Shown here: piece by piece, positions 1 through 11,147 of the stretch | Position numbering within the stretch: position 1 is the first letter of the stretch | Layout of the letters: every line of letters begins with the position of its first letter | DNA from: Corynebacterium frankenforstense | GTDB lineage: Bacteria; Actinomycetota; Actinomycetes; Mycobacteriales; Mycobacteriaceae | Length of the DNA: 64,000 bases | Direction of reading: 5' to 3' | Assembly: GCF_030211955.1 (NCBI RefSeq) | Contig: NZ_JASODI010000001.1 | Coordinates: 1-64,000, forward strand | The notes under the pieces: generated by a model | What the model saw: only the letters and a program-made list of their open reading frames with translations | Told to the model about the DNA's origin: nothing | Databases searched by the model: none | Translations under genes and position numbers: made by a program

Positions 1-136
1 TCTTGGCGGTGACACGTTGGCGCCTGGTGGTCGCCTGGCGGATGATCCTGCGGCGGGCCTGGCGCCGGCCGAGCTTCTTGGCGAAAGTGTTCGATGGTGT
101 GTGGTGGCCTTTGGGTCGTCCCCGGTGGTGTCGCAT
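1..136 (-). CDS. Start of a small, very basic protein of unknown function (runs off the left edge)
   Basis: Only the first 45 codons are in the window. The ATG at 136 follows a good ribosome binding site (AGAAAGGA on the minus strand, about 141-148), and a plausible -10 box TACACT lies at 208-203, so this looks like a real gene start. The visible peptide is extremely rich in Arg, Lys and His (begins MRHHRGRPKGHH) with no hydrophobic segment, suggesting nucleic-acid binding. I do not recognise the family. It is transcribed away from the palindrome array at 311-898. The rest of the gene is needed to judge it. Confidence 0.4.
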   Translation of the reverse strand, partial: MRHHRGRPKGHHTPSNTFAKKLGRRQARRRIIRQATTRRQRVTAK

Positions 137-202
137 GGTCCTTTCTACCCCCTGGTTATGTGGTGTGTACTGGCACTTTGTGGTGCCTTGTGTTCGGGTT
201 TC

Positions 203-208
203 AGTGTA
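203..208 (-). promoter_or_regulatory. Candidate -10 box TACACT for the basic small gene
   Basis: On the minus strand TACACT at 208-203 lies about 65 nt upstream of the ATG at 136, giving a short leader that carries the AGAAAGGA ribosome binding site. It fits the TANNNT form seen across this window. No clear -35 box was identified. Confidence 0.3.
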
Positions 209-310
209 GCGCAGGGGTGGGACATGGGTAGCCTGTGTGTTCGAACGTGGGCTGTGAGTTTCAGACGAGCCACCGCCTCGTGTCCAAGCTGTGGTGGTCT
301 CGGGTGGGGT

Positions 311-898
311 TGCAGTAAGTCACTGCATCGCGATCCCCGGTCCGGGGGCCCGGGGCGCGAAGGAACCTTGCAGTGAGTCACTGCATCGGGTGACTAACGG
401 TGGCAGGGCGCTGGGGTGGGCGGCCTTGCAGTGGGTTACTGCATCGCCTCATCGGGTTACTGAGAACCTGACCTCGAGGGCCTTGCAGTGGATTACTGCA
501 CCGCCTTCCCGAAGTCGGCTGCTGCGGGGCTGGGTGGGTCTTGCGGTAGGTCACTGCATCGGTGCTGGGCGGGCGACGGATCCTGGGGACTGCTGAGGCT
601 TGCAGTAGGTCACTGCACCGCTACTCAGTGGTTCCTCATGCCGAGGCTTGAAGTAAGTCACTGCGATCCGGGATCGGGGCAGCCGGCCCCTCGGGGCTAT
701 CGGGGTTTGCAGCGAGTCACTGCATCGGGTGGCCAACGGTTGGTAGAGCTCTGGGGTAGGCGAGCTTGCAGTGGGTTACTGCATAGCCTCATCGGGGTCA
801 TCGAGGACCTGACGTCGAGGGCCTTGCAATGGATCACTGCGCCTACGCCCCGAAGCCGGCATTGGCGGGACCGGATGGGCTTGCAGTAGATCACTGCG
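311..898. repeat. Array of 11 evenly spaced 17-bp palindromes (TGCAGTRRRTYACTGCA)
   Basis: Eleven copies of an interrupted palindrome, arms TGCAGT/ACTGCA around a 5-nt core RRRTY, begin at 311, 369, 427, 484, 542, 601, 649, 708, 767, 825 and 882. Steps are 58, 58, 57, 58, 59, 48, 59, 59, 58 and 57 bp. The right half TYACTGC is unchanged in all 11, while the left arm carries occasional changes (at 542, 649, 708 and 825). A degenerate twelfth copy sits near 952-967 and a lone half-site at about 456-461. The spacers are 31-42 bp, G+C rich and partly related to one another. No convincing gene overlaps the block. Function unknown; iterated protein-binding sites are the simplest reading. Confidence 0.9.
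369..898. repeat. Higher-order duplication of a six-palindrome block, about 340 bp period
   Basis: Palindromes at 369, 427, 484 and 542 reappear at 708, 767, 825 and 882, offsets 339, 340, 341 and 340. The intervening spacers match too: the stretch after 385 resembles that after 724, and the spacer with CCTGACCTCGAGGGCC near 469-484 recurs as CCTGACGTCGAGGGCC near 809-824. The block therefore grew by duplicating a unit of six palindromes and then diverged by point changes. The spacers have drifted more than the palindromes, which suggests selection on the palindromes. Confidence 0.8.
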
Positions 899-1109
899 GT
901 CGGGGCTGGCACAGGGGAGTGAGAGATAGAGAGGGGCGCCGGGGGATGGGCGCAGCAGATTGCTGCAACGAAGACGCTCCCGCGCCAACCCGCACCTACC
1001 CGCAGCAACTCCACCGACAGTGACCACGGGGACGTCGGCAATTGAATACGGGGAACGGCGCGCCTGGACCGGAAACCACAAGAACAAAAAGTCCCTGAAG
1101 ATGCGAAAA

Positions 1110-1132
1110 CGCCCTCCCGGGAGGGGAGGGCG
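1110..1132 (-). terminator. Rho-independent terminator after the DUF981 gene
   Basis: A perfect 9-bp stem (CGCCCTCCC at 1110-1118, GGGAGGGCG at 1124-1132) with a 5-nt loop is followed on the minus strand by GTTTTC. It lies 15 nt beyond the stop codon of the minus-strand gene ending at 1147. Confidence 0.8.
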
Positions 1133-1146
1133 TCACGGCGCGACGG

Positions 1147-1719
1147 CTAGAGCGTCGGGGGCGGGACCGGCTCGTTGAACGGGAACGGGAAGAAGCCCAC
1201 GTGCCCGTAGAAGAGGGTGAGTCCCAGGAACGTCCACGTCATGCCGATGAACCAGGTGATGCAGATGAAGATGGTGCGTACCTTCTTGTTGGTCAGCGCG
1301 AACGGCGAGAGCATCGGCGCGACACCGGTACCGAAGTTCATGGTGAACACGGTCAGCGGATCAAGCAGGCTGCCCTCGAGCATGCGCGCGATCGGCTCGA
1401 CTGCCGGCGGACGCCGCTGGCCGAAGTGCAGGCCGGCGATGAGGGTGATGATGCCGTAGAACGCGGCCGGCTCACCGAAGGTCACGTTGTCGACGGCACA
1501 GCAGAAGGCGCCGTCGATCTGCTCGAGCGGCCAGGTCAGCGTCATGTGCAGGCCGGTGGCCCCCAGGTAGAGGCCCAGGATGACGAAGGCGTAGCCGAAG
1601 CCGGACAGGGTGCGGCCCGTGCGGGCCAGGGCGGTGCGCAGGAAGATCGGCACCAGGATCATGATGACGCCGACGACGAGACCCATCGTGGTGTTGTAGG
1701 TGATTCCTTGCAGCTCCAT
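1147..1719 (-). CDS. DUF981-like multi-pass membrane protein
   Basis: A 190-residue integral membrane protein with about five hydrophobic segments (roughly residues 10-28, 40-60, 84-98, 120-145 and 150-172). It resembles the uncharacterised DUF981 family; that assignment is from memory of the family and unchecked. Its role is unknown. The ATG at 1719 lies 6 nt after the stop codon of the small broken gene upstream (1726-2003), with GGAAAGGATC as ribosome binding site inside that gene's end, so the two form one transcription unit. The unit ends in the terminator at 1110-1132. Codon use is like the surrounding genes. Confidence 0.6.
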   Translation of the reverse strand: MELQGITYNTTMGLVVGVIMILVPIFLRTALARTGRTLSGFGYAFVILGLYLGATGLHMTLTWPLEQIDGAFCCAVDNVTFGEPAAFYGIITLIAGLHFGQRRPPAVEPIARMLEGSLLDPLTVFTMNFGTGVAPMLSPFALTNKKVRTIFICITWFIGMTWTFLGLTLFYGHVGFFPFPFNEPVPPPTL

Positions 1720-1725
1720 GGTGCG

Positions 1726-2003
1726 TCAGATCCTTTCCGCGAGCAGGGCCTGGCGAATGGAGATCGCGAGCAGGGCCTGGCGAATGGAGATCAGGGCGAT
1801 GGCGCCGGAGCCGCCGGCGACCCAGGTCAGTGCGCCGAGGTCTTCGCCGAGTGCGCCGTCGACGGCCACCTAGATGATCGCGCCGACACGGCGCCGAGGG
1901 CGATGACGACCAGCGAGAGCTTCGCGCAGAGATCGGCCCACTTGGCCATCTTCGCGTCAATCTCCACCGGTGTCGCGTCGCCGCGAGTGTCACTAGCAGA
2001 CAT
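1726..2003 (-). pseudogene. Frameshifted small membrane-protein gene upstream of the DUF981 gene
   Basis: The reading frame starts at ATG 2003 (MSASDTRGD) and runs into one hydrophobic segment (LSLVVIALGAVS), then goes off frame near 1870 and stops early. The -1 frame from about 1868 continues sensibly (VAVDGALGEDLGALTWVAGG, then a second hydrophobic stretch) to a TGA at 1726, 6 nt before the next gene. A single missing base after TCTAG near 1870 would join the halves into a roughly 92-residue, two-helix protein. The 3' end also has an in-frame 27-bp tandem duplication (1738-1791) that doubles ISIRQALLA. A sequencing error cannot be excluded. Confidence 0.65.
1738..1791 (-). repeat. 27-bp tandem duplication, two copies
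   Basis: Two identical 27-bp copies (1738-1764 and 1765-1791) lie in frame at the 3' end of the broken small gene and encode the nine residues ISIRQALLA twice. Perfect identity points to a recent slip or duplication. Confidence 0.9.
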
Positions 2004-2040
2004 ACGACTCTTTCTCTGAGAAGTGATGATCAACCCAGTG

Positions 2041-2055
2041 AGTTGCCAGGCAACT
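2041..2055. promoter_or_regulatory. Perfect 15-bp palindrome, candidate operator
   Basis: AGTTGCC-A-GGCAACT has two perfect 7-bp arms around one base. It starts 4 nt downstream of a candidate minus-strand -10 box (TAGCTT, 2064-2059), so it would cover the transcription start of the 2003/1719 operon, where a repressor would act. The binding protein is unknown. Confidence 0.5.
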
Positions 2056-2240
2056 CCAAAGCTAGAGCACCCTTAACCGTGTATGCGTACTGTTTTCTGG
2101 GCAACGCCTTACCCCCGGTCAGAAAAGTGTCACCTCCGCAGGTCAGACGTCCTGCGCGACGGGGGTCACGCCCCCGCCGCGCAGGCGTCACACCCCCGTT
2201 GCGTCCCCCGCCGGGACCCCCGCCGCGACCCCGCAGAACT

Positions 2241-3227
2241 TCAGTAGACGAGCGCCACCTTGCCGACGGCGCGCGCGGCCTCCATCAGCTCGTGGCCGCG
2301 GCGCACGGTGGCGGCGTCGAGGCCGTGGAGCACCTCTCCGGTGACCGCGCGGATGCGGCCGGTGTCGACGAGGTCGGCCACGCGACGCAGCGCCTCGCCC
2401 TGGGCGGCGATGTCGGCCGTGGCGTGCACGGGCCGGGCGAACATGGACTCCCAGCCGACCTGGATCGCCTTCGACTTGAAGGGGGCGATGGTGAAGTCGC
2501 GGGGGTCGTCGATGAGCACCAGCTTCGACTGCGCCTTCATCACCTGGGCGAGCTCGGCCTCGCGGGCGTCGGTGCGCGAGGAGAAGACGAAGTTCACCGA
2601 ATTCTCGCCGAGCTGCTCGACCAGGTCGCGCGAGTGGTCGACGACCCGGTGTGCGCCGAGGCCGCGGACCCAGTCGCGGGAGGCCTCGCGCGAGGCGGTG
2701 GCCACGACCTCGAGGCCGGTGAGCGCGCGGGCGAGCTGGATGACCTGGGTGGGCACCCCGCCCGCGCCGCCGAGCACGAGCAGGCGGCCGTGGCTGAGCG
2801 TGGAGACGGCGAGCCGGTCGAAGAGCGCCTCCCAGGCGGTCAGGGAGACCAGGGGGAGTGCGGCGGCGTCGGCGTCGGAGAGCGTGGCGGGCGCGTGGGC
2901 GATGATGCGCTCGTCGACGGCCTGGAGCTCGGCGTTGGAGCCGGGGCGGTTGTTGGTGCCGGCGTAGAAGACGCGGTCGCCGACGGCGAAGCGGGAGGCC
3001 TCGGCGCCGAGCGCGGTGACGGTGCCGACGGCGTCGTAGCCGAGCACGAGCGGTTCCTCGCGCCTGCCGGCGCGCATCCGCATCTTCGTGTCGATGGGGT
3101 TGAGCGAGGCGGCGGCCACGCGCACGACCACGTCGTGCGGTCCGGGCGTGGGCTCGGGGATCTCGACGTCGCGGAAGGTGTCCGGGGCGTCGACGGGCAG
3201 GGAATCGAATACGGCGACGGCTCTCAT
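2241..3227 (-). CDS. Zinc-type alcohol dehydrogenase-like / quinone oxidoreductase (MDR superfamily)
   Basis: A 328-residue medium-chain dehydrogenase/reductase. The N-terminal GroES-like domain carries AAASLNPIDTKMR and GYDAVGTV; the Rossmann domain carries the nucleotide-binding motif GGAGGVPTQVIQLAR. It lacks the structural-zinc cysteine cluster, as expected of the NAD(P)H quinone-oxidoreductase branch that reduces quinones or other activated carbonyls. The substrate cannot be told from sequence. The ATG at 3227 sits 7 nt after TAGCCT (3240-3235), so the mRNA is probably leaderless. It is divergent from tatD, with only 32 bp between the start codons. Confidence 0.75.
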   Translation of the reverse strand: MRAVAVFDSLPVDAPDTFRDVEIPEPTPGPHDVVVRVAAASLNPIDTKMRMRAGRREEPLVLGYDAVGTVTALGAEASRFAVGDRVFYAGTNNRPGSNAELQAVDERIIAHAPATLSDADAAALPLVSLTAWEALFDRLAVSTLSHGRLLVLGGAGGVPTQVIQLARALTGLEVVATASREASRDWVRGLGAHRVVDHSRDLVEQLGENSVNFVFSSRTDAREAELAQVMKAQSKLVLIDDPRDFTIAPFKSKAIQVGWESMFARPVHATADIAAQGEALRRVADLVDTGRIRAVTGEVLHGLDAATVRRGHELMEAARAVGKVALVY

Positions 3228-3234
3228 GGCGCCA

Positions 3235-3252
3235 AGGCTAGCCGCTTAGAAT
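3235..3252. promoter_or_regulatory. Compact divergent leaderless promoters (oxidoreductase and tatD)
   Basis: Minus-strand TAGCCT (3240-3235) and plus-strand TAGAAT (3247-3252) each lie exactly 7 nt from their start codons (3227 and 3260). The two -10 boxes are separated by only 6 bp, so the two polymerases would compete. Confidence 0.55.
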
Positions 3253-3259
3253 CGGGAGC

Positions 3260-4096
3260 ATGTCGAAGAAGAAGCCCAAGCTCACGCCGCTGCCCGCCGA
3301 GGCCCTGCCCGGTATCGTCGACGCCCACACGCACCTGGCCAGCTGCGGGGCGCGCACCGGCGCCGAGGTCGACGCCTTCGTCGAACGCGCCGTGGCCGCC
3401 GGCGTCGGCAAGATCTGCACCGTCGGCGACGGGCTCGCCGAGGCCGAGGACGCGCTGGTCGCGGCGCAGCACAACCCGCGCGTGTGGGCGGCGTGCGCGA
3501 TCCACCCCACCCGGGCGCGGGAGCTTGACGACGCCGCGCGTGCCAGGTTGGCGGAGATGGCGCGCGACCCGCGCTGCGTGGCGGTCGGGGAGACGGGCCT
3601 GGACACCTACTGGATCCGGCACAAGCCGGAGGAGACCGCGCCGCTGGAGGTGCAGGAGGAGGCGCTGCGCTGGCACATCGACCTCGCGGTGGCCACGGGC
3701 AAGGCCCTGATGATCCACAACCGGGAGGGCGACGCGGACCTGATGCGCATCCTCGCCGACGCGCCGGAGCCGCGCGAGGTCGTGCTGCACTGCTTCTCCT
3801 CGCCGCTGGACGTCGCCCACGAGGCCATCGAGCGCGGCTACGTGCTCAGCTTCGCGGGCAATGTGACCTTTAAGCGCAACGACGAGCTGCGCGCGGCGGC
3901 GGCCGCGGCGCCGGCGGGCCAGCTGCTCATCGAGACCGACGCGCCCTTTATGACCCCGGAGCCCTACCGGGGCACGCGCAACGAGCCCGCCTTCGTCGGG
4001 CACACGGCCTACTGTGTGGCCGAGGCACGCGGGCAGGAGCCGGCGGAGCTGGCGGCGGAGGTCTCGGCGACCTTCGACCGCGTCTACGGGATCTGA
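3260..4096 (+). CDS. tatD: TatD family metal-dependent hydrolase
   Basis: A 278-residue TIM-barrel hydrolase of the TatD family, DNases that use divalent metal ions and act in the cytoplasm. The metal-binding DAHTHL motif has His23 and His25. GETGLD, the His of LMIHNREGD, the His of VVLHCFSS and the Asp of IETDAPF give the other usual ligands. Length is normal for the family. ATG 3260 is supported by the -10 box TAGAAT 7 nt upstream. Placement next to rpf2, ksgA and ispE is conserved in corynebacteria. Nucleotides 3524-3535 carry a variant (CTTGACGACGCC) of the dispersed 12-bp word. Confidence 0.85.
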   Translation: MSKKKPKLTPLPAEALPGIVDAHTHLASCGARTGAEVDAFVERAVAAGVGKICTVGDGLAEAEDALVAAQHNPRVWAACAIHPTRARELDDAARARLAEMARDPRCVAVGETGLDTYWIRHKPEETAPLEVQEEALRWHIDLAVATGKALMIHNREGDADLMRILADAPEPREVVLHCFSSPLDVAHEAIERGYVLSFAGNVTFKRNDELRAAAAAAPAGQLLIETDAPFMTPEPYRGTRNEPAFVGHTAYCVAEARGQEPAELAAEVSATFDRVYGI

Positions 4097-4180
4097 GGCA
4101 GCCCAGGGGGCGGAGGTGCAGGTGAGGTGGCTGTGATTGCTGGGGTGGGTGTCCCTGTGATCCTTGCCACGGGGGTGTGA

Positions 4181-5446
<1,266 letters not shown>

Positions 5447-5449
5447 CGC

Positions 5450-6307
5450 GTGCCCGCGCAGCTGCTCGGGCCCGCCGAGATCCGCTCGCTCGCCGAGCGT
5501 CTCGACGTGACCCCCACCAAGAAACTCGGCCAGAACTTCGTCGTCGACCCGAACACGGTGCGCCGCATTGTCGCGGCCGCCGACGTGCGTGCGGACGACC
5601 ACGTCGTCGAGGTCGGCCCCGGGCTGGGCTCGCTGACCCTCGGCCTGCTCGACGCCGCCGCGCGCGTCACCGCCGTCGAGATCGACCCGCGCCTGGCCGC
5701 CGAGTTGCCCGCCACCGTCGCCCGGCGCGCGCCCGAGGCAGCCGAGCACCTCGAGGTGCTGAACCGCGACGCGCTGCGCATCGGCGCCGGTGAGCTCGAC
5801 GCCCCGGACGCGCTGGTGGCCAACCTGCCCTACAACGTCGCCGTGCCGGTGCTGCTGCACATGCTGGCGACCTTCCCGACGATCCGGCGCGTGCTCGTGA
5901 TGGTCCAGGCGGAGGTCGCCGACCGGCTCGCCGCCGCGCCCGGCTCCCGGATCTACGGCGTGCCCAGCGTCAAGGCCGCCTTCTACGGCGAGGTGCGCCG
6001 CGCCGGGGCGATCGGCAAGAACGTCTTCTGGCCGGCGCCCAACGTCGCCTCCGGGCTCGTCGCCGTGACCTGTCATACCCCGGGCGCGGTGGACTGGGAG
6101 CCCGACGAGGCCACCCGGGCGCGCGTCTTCCCCCTCGTCGACGCTGCCTTCGCCCAGCGCCGCAAGACCCTGCGCGCGGCACTTTCCGGCCACTTCGGCT
6201 CGGCCGCCGCGGCCGAGGAGGCCCTGGTCGCCGCCGGCATCGACCCGCGCCAGCGCGGCGAGAAGCTCGGTGTGGCCGACTTCGTGCGCCTCGCGGGGGT
6301 CAAGTGA
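5450..6307 (+). CDS. ksgA: 16S rRNA dimethyladenosine transferase KsgA
   Basis: A 285-residue SAM-dependent methyltransferase that dimethylates the two adjacent adenines near the 3' end of 16S rRNA during 30S maturation. Visible motifs are [10 protein letters not shown] near the N-terminus, [10 protein letters not shown] for SAM binding, the acidic VEID of motif II and the catalytic NLPYNV. The start is GTG 5450, 3 nt after the rpf2 stop. The TGA stop overlaps the GTG of ispE (GTGA at 6304-6307), which indicates translational coupling. Confidence 0.93.
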   Translation: MPAQLLGPAEIRSLAERLDVTPTKKLGQNFVVDPNTVRRIVAAADVRADDHVVEVGPGLGSLTLGLLDAAARVTAVEIDPRLAAELPATVARRAPEAAEHLEVLNRDALRIGAGELDAPDALVANLPYNVAVPVLLHMLATFPTIRRVLVMVQAEVADRLAAAPGSRIYGVPSVKAAFYGEVRRAGAIGKNVFWPAPNVASGLVAVTCHTPGAVDWEPDEATRARVFPLVDAAFAQRRKTLRAALSGHFGSAAAAEEALVAAGIDPRQRGEKLGVADFVRLAGVK

Positions 6308-7209
6308 CGTCCGCGGTGAGCGTGCGCGCGCACGCCAAGGTCAACCTCTTCCTCGGGGTGGGGGAGCGGCGCGCCGACGGCTTCCACGAGCTGTCCACCA
6401 TCTTCCAGGCCGTCTCGCTTCACGACGACGTGACGGTCACCGCCGGGCGCGAGGAGGTCACCGTCGCGGGTCTCGACGCCGAGCGCGTGCCGGCCGACCC
6501 GACCAACCTCGCCGCGCGCGCGGCGCGCGCCGTCGTCGAGCGCACCGGGCGCGAGGTGGACCTGGGCGTGCACATCGACAAGGGCATCCCGACCGCCGGC
6601 GGCATGGCCGGCGGCTCGGCGGACGCCGCGGGCGCGCTCGTGGCCGCCGACCGGCTGCTGGGCGCGGGGCTCGGCGAGGCCGCGCTGCTCGAGATGGCCG
6701 CGCAGCTGGGCTCGGACGTGCCCTTCACCCTGCGCGGCGGCACGGCGCTGGGCACCGGGCGCGGCGAGAAGCTCGTGCCCGTGCTCGCCCGCGGCACCTT
6801 CCACTGGGTCTTCGCGGTCTCGGCGCAGGGGCTGTCGACCCCGGAGGTCTTCGCCAAGCTCGACGAGCTGCGCGACGCCGGCAAGCTCCCGGGCCCGCGC
6901 ACGGACGCCACCGCGGTGCTCTCCGCCGTGGCCGCCGGCGACGCCCGCGCGCTGGCCGAGGCGATGCACAACGACCTCGAGGCCGCGGCCTTCTCGCTGC
7001 GCCCGGACCTGCGCCGGATGCGCGAGGCCGCCCGCGGGGCCGGGGCGCTACGCACGATGCTCTCGGGCTCGGGCCCGACGATGGCGTTCCTGTGCGCCTC
7101 GGGGACGGACGCGGAGGCCGTGGCCGACGAACTGACCGGCGCGAACCTGTGCCGCGCGGCGTTCGTGGCCGAGGGGCCGCAGCCCGGGGTGGTTGGCCTA
7201 GACTGGTGA
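6304..7209 (+). CDS. ispE: 4-diphosphocytidyl-2-C-methyl-D-erythritol kinase
   Basis: A 301-residue GHMP kinase that phosphorylates CDP-methylerythritol in the non-mevalonate isoprenoid pathway. Motifs: AHAKVNLFL at the N-terminus, the ATP loop [15 protein letters not shown], and [11 protein letters not shown] at the C-terminus. The GTG start overlaps the ksgA stop. Its product feeds the polyprenyl phosphate carriers, as does the uppS homologue at 60922. An ABC-F gene follows after 6 nt, so the rpf2-ksgA-ispE-ABC-F run is very likely co-transcribed. Confidence 0.93.
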   Translation: MTSAVSVRAHAKVNLFLGVGERRADGFHELSTIFQAVSLHDDVTVTAGREEVTVAGLDAERVPADPTNLAARAARAVVERTGREVDLGVHIDKGIPTAGGMAGGSADAAGALVAADRLLGAGLGEAALLEMAAQLGSDVPFTLRGGTALGTGRGEKLVPVLARGTFHWVFAVSAQGLSTPEVFAKLDELRDAGKLPGPRTDATAVLSAVAAGDARALAEAMHNDLEAAAFSLRPDLRRMREAARGAGALRTMLSGSGPTMAFLCASGTDAEAVADELTGANLCRAAFVAEGPQPGVVGLDW

Positions 7210-7215
7210 GCCGTT

Positions 7216-9057
<1,842 letters not shown>

Positions 9058-10764
9058 GTGGGCCGGATCTCCCGGCTCTGGTTCAGCTTCCGGCTGGACC
9101 CGTGGGGACTCGTCGGCGCGGGCCTGATGTTCATGCTGGGGCTCACGCCCTCGCTGCTGCCGCGCGACTTCTTCTACCAGGGCGTGGTCTCCGGCATCGC
9201 CGCGGGCATCGGCTACGTCACCGCCCTCGGCGTGCACCAGGTGTGGCTGCGGTGGATCCACCCGCGCCTGGGCGGCGCCTTCGAGCGCCTTGACCGGCTC
9301 TCCGAGCGCACCCGCATGCGCCTCGAGGTCGCCGAGACGGTCCTCGTGGTCGCCGTCGTCATCGGCTGGGTGCTCTTCGCCGTGCGCTGGCAGCACGCCA
9401 TCGCCGAGCTGACCGGTGCGGAGGCCTACTCGCTGTGGACCTTCTTCCTGGTCGTGCCCGTCGGCTTCGCGGTCTTTTGGGCCATGGTCGCCCTCGGCCG
9501 GCTACTGCGCCGCCTGGCGCACGCGATCACCGCGCGGCTGCCGGTCTCCGAACGCGACCGCCGCGGGCTCGGCCGGCGCCTGGTCGGCTGGACGGCCGTG
9601 GTGCTGCTGTGCGTCTTCGCCGTCGAACGCGTCATCCCGGGCACGGCGGTGCGCGTCGGCGAGGCCGTCTTCGCCGGCCGCGACGCGGAACCCGAGCCCG
9701 GCGTGCACGCCCCGGAGGAACCCGAGCGCTCCGGCTCCCCGGACTCCGAGATCGCCTTCGACACCCTGGGCACCCAGGGCATGAGCTTCGTCGACGGGGG
9801 CCTGCGCGCCGGAGAGCTCGAGGACGTCTCCGGGCGTCCCGCCCGCGAGCCGGTGCGCGTCTACGCGGGCCTGCGCAGTGCCGCCGACGTGCGCGAGCGC
9901 GCGGGGCTGCTCATCGACGAGCTCGAGCGCACCGGCGCGCGCGACCGCGAGGCGCTGCTGCTGGTGATGACCACGGGCACCGGGTGGGTCAACCCGCACG
10001 CCGCGCAGGCCTTCGAGGCGCTCTACGGCGGCGACACCGCCGTCGCCGCGGCGCAGTACTCCTACCTGCCCTCGGCCTTCCACTTCCTCGCCGGCGGCCA
10101 GCGCGTGCAGGAGGCCGGCCGCGAGATGATCACGCCCGTCGTCGACTGGTGGAACAGGCTGCCCGAGGACGACCGCCCGCGCCTCTACCTCTACGGCGAG
10201 TCGCTGGGCTCCTCGGCGGTCGAGTCCGCCTTCTCCGGCATGCGCGACATCGCCAACTCCGTCGACGGGATCCTCCTGACCGGCCCGCCGAACTTCAACC
10301 CGCTGTGGCGCACCTTCGTCGACCGCCGCGACCCGGGCACCCGCGAGGTCGACCCCGAGTACTCCGCCGGCCTCGTCGTCCGCTTCGCCCAGGACGCCGC
10401 AGAGGTGGGGGCTTTGAGCGACGACGACGTCGAGTGGGGCCCGACGCGCATGCTCTACATCCAGCACCCCTCCGACCCGGTGGTCTGGTGGTCGCCGCAG
10501 CTGCTGTTCACCGAGCCGGACTGGCTCAAGGAACCGGCCGGGGTGGACCGGCTGCCCGGCATGACCTGGTTGCCCGTGGTCACCTTCCTGCAGGTCTCGG
10601 CGGACCTGCCGGTCAGCCAGAACGTCCCGCAGGGCCACGGCCACAACTACGGCGACGCCCTCGTCGCCGGCTTCGCCGCCGTCGGCGGGATTGACGACGC
10701 CGCGCGCGTCGCCGACGCCGAGCGCACGCTCGGCGCGGTCGTGGACGCGACGTCGTCAAGCTGA
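9058..10764 (+). CDS. Membrane-anchored alpha/beta-hydrolase family protein (Abhydrolase_9 type)
   Basis: A 568-residue protein with an N-terminal membrane region (about four helices, residues 15-190) and a C-terminal alpha/beta-hydrolase domain. The probable nucleophile elbow is GESLGS (nt 10198-10215, about residue 383). The architecture matches the two-part Abhydrolase_9 family of actinobacteria, whose substrate is unknown. GTG 9058 directly follows the ABC-F stop codon. Near the 3' end, 10690-10701 carries an exact ATTGACGACGCC, read as Ile-Asp-Asp-Ala with the ATT isoleucine codon, which is rare here. Confidence 0.7.
   Translation: MGRISRLWFSFRLDPWGLVGAGLMFMLGLTPSLLPRDFFYQGVVSGIAAGIGYVTALGVHQVWLRWIHPRLGGAFERLDRLSERTRMRLEVAETVLVVAVVIGWVLFAVRWQHAIAELTGAEAYSLWTFFLVVPVGFAVFWAMVALGRLLRRLAHAITARLPVSERDRRGLGRRLVGWTAVVLLCVFAVERVIPGTAVRVGEAVFAGRDAEPEPGVHAPEEPERSGSPDSEIAFDTLGTQGMSFVDGGLRAGELEDVSGRPAREPVRVYAGLRSAADVRERAGLLIDELERTGARDREALLLVMTTGTGWVNPHAAQAFEALYGGDTAVAAAQYSYLPSAFHFLAGGQRVQEAGREMITPVVDWWNRLPEDDRPRLYLYGESLGSSAVESAFSGMRDIANSVDGILLTGPPNFNPLWRTFVDRRDPGTREVDPEYSAGLVVRFAQDAAEVGALSDDDVEWGPTRMLYIQHPSDPVVWWSPQLLFTEPDWLKEPAGVDRLPGMTWLPVVTFLQVSADLPVSQNVPQGHGHNYGDALVAGFAAVGGIDDAARVADAERTLGAVVDATSSS
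10690..10701 (+). repeat. Dispersed 12-bp word ATTGACGACGCC (coding, reads IDDA)
   Basis: Exact copy, extended downstream by GCGCGCGTC. It lies in frame in the hydrolase gene. Other copies are listed as separate features and in the findings. Confidence 0.8.
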
Positions 10765-10783
10765 AGGGATTAGCATCGGGCCC

Positions 10784-11107
10784 ATGATCCTCATCAACGT
10801 CAAGTTCCGTCCGAAGCCCGAGTACGTGGAGAACTTCCGCGAGAAGGTCGCCGACTTCACCGACGCCTCGCGCGCCGAGGAGGGCAACATCTTCTTCGAC
10901 TGGTTCCGCAACACCGACGACCCGGAGGAGTACATCCTCATCGAGGCCTTCCACGACGACGCCGCCGAGGCGCACGTGGGCAGCGACCACTTCAAGGCCG
11001 CCCAGGAGCTGTTCCCGCAGCTCCTGACCCGTACCCCGGAGATCATCAACACCCTGATCGAGGGCAAGACCGAGTGGGACGCGATGGCCGAGTTCAAGGT
11101 CGACTGA
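10784..11107 (+). CDS. Antibiotic biosynthesis monooxygenase (ABM) domain protein
   Basis: A 107-residue single-domain protein of the dimeric alpha+beta barrel ABM fold, used by small quinol monooxygenase-like enzymes and heme-handling proteins. The pattern fits: a short first strand (ILINVKFRP), a helix, then EEGNIFFDWFRN and EYILIEAFHDDAAEAHVGSDHF. The actual reaction is not predictable. ATG 10784 lies 7 nt after TAGCAT (10771-10776), so it is probably leaderless and separately transcribed despite following closely on the hydrolase gene. Confidence 0.75.
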   Translation: MILINVKFRPKPEYVENFREKVADFTDASRAEEGNIFFDWFRNTDDPEEYILIEAFHDDAAEAHVGSDHFKAAQELFPQLLTRTPEIINTLIEGKTEWDAMAEFKVD

Positions 11108-11147
11108 CGTTTCACCCCCTCCGGGCGGGGCGGTAGGGTTATGTGAC

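Noticed and set aside
311..898. CRISPR array
   Set aside because: Unit spacing of about 58 bp looks CRISPR-like, but the repeats are only 17 bp, vary between copies, and the spacers are related and block-duplicated. No cas gene is nearby.
1827..2033. Intact 68-residue protein starting at 2033
   Set aside because: The C-terminal third is out-of-frame sequence; the true start is ATG 2003 and the gene is broken near 1870.
2043..3710. Plus-strand open frame across the oxidoreductase gene
   Set aside because: It is antisense to a clear dehydrogenase and then out of frame with tatD; the product is low complexity.
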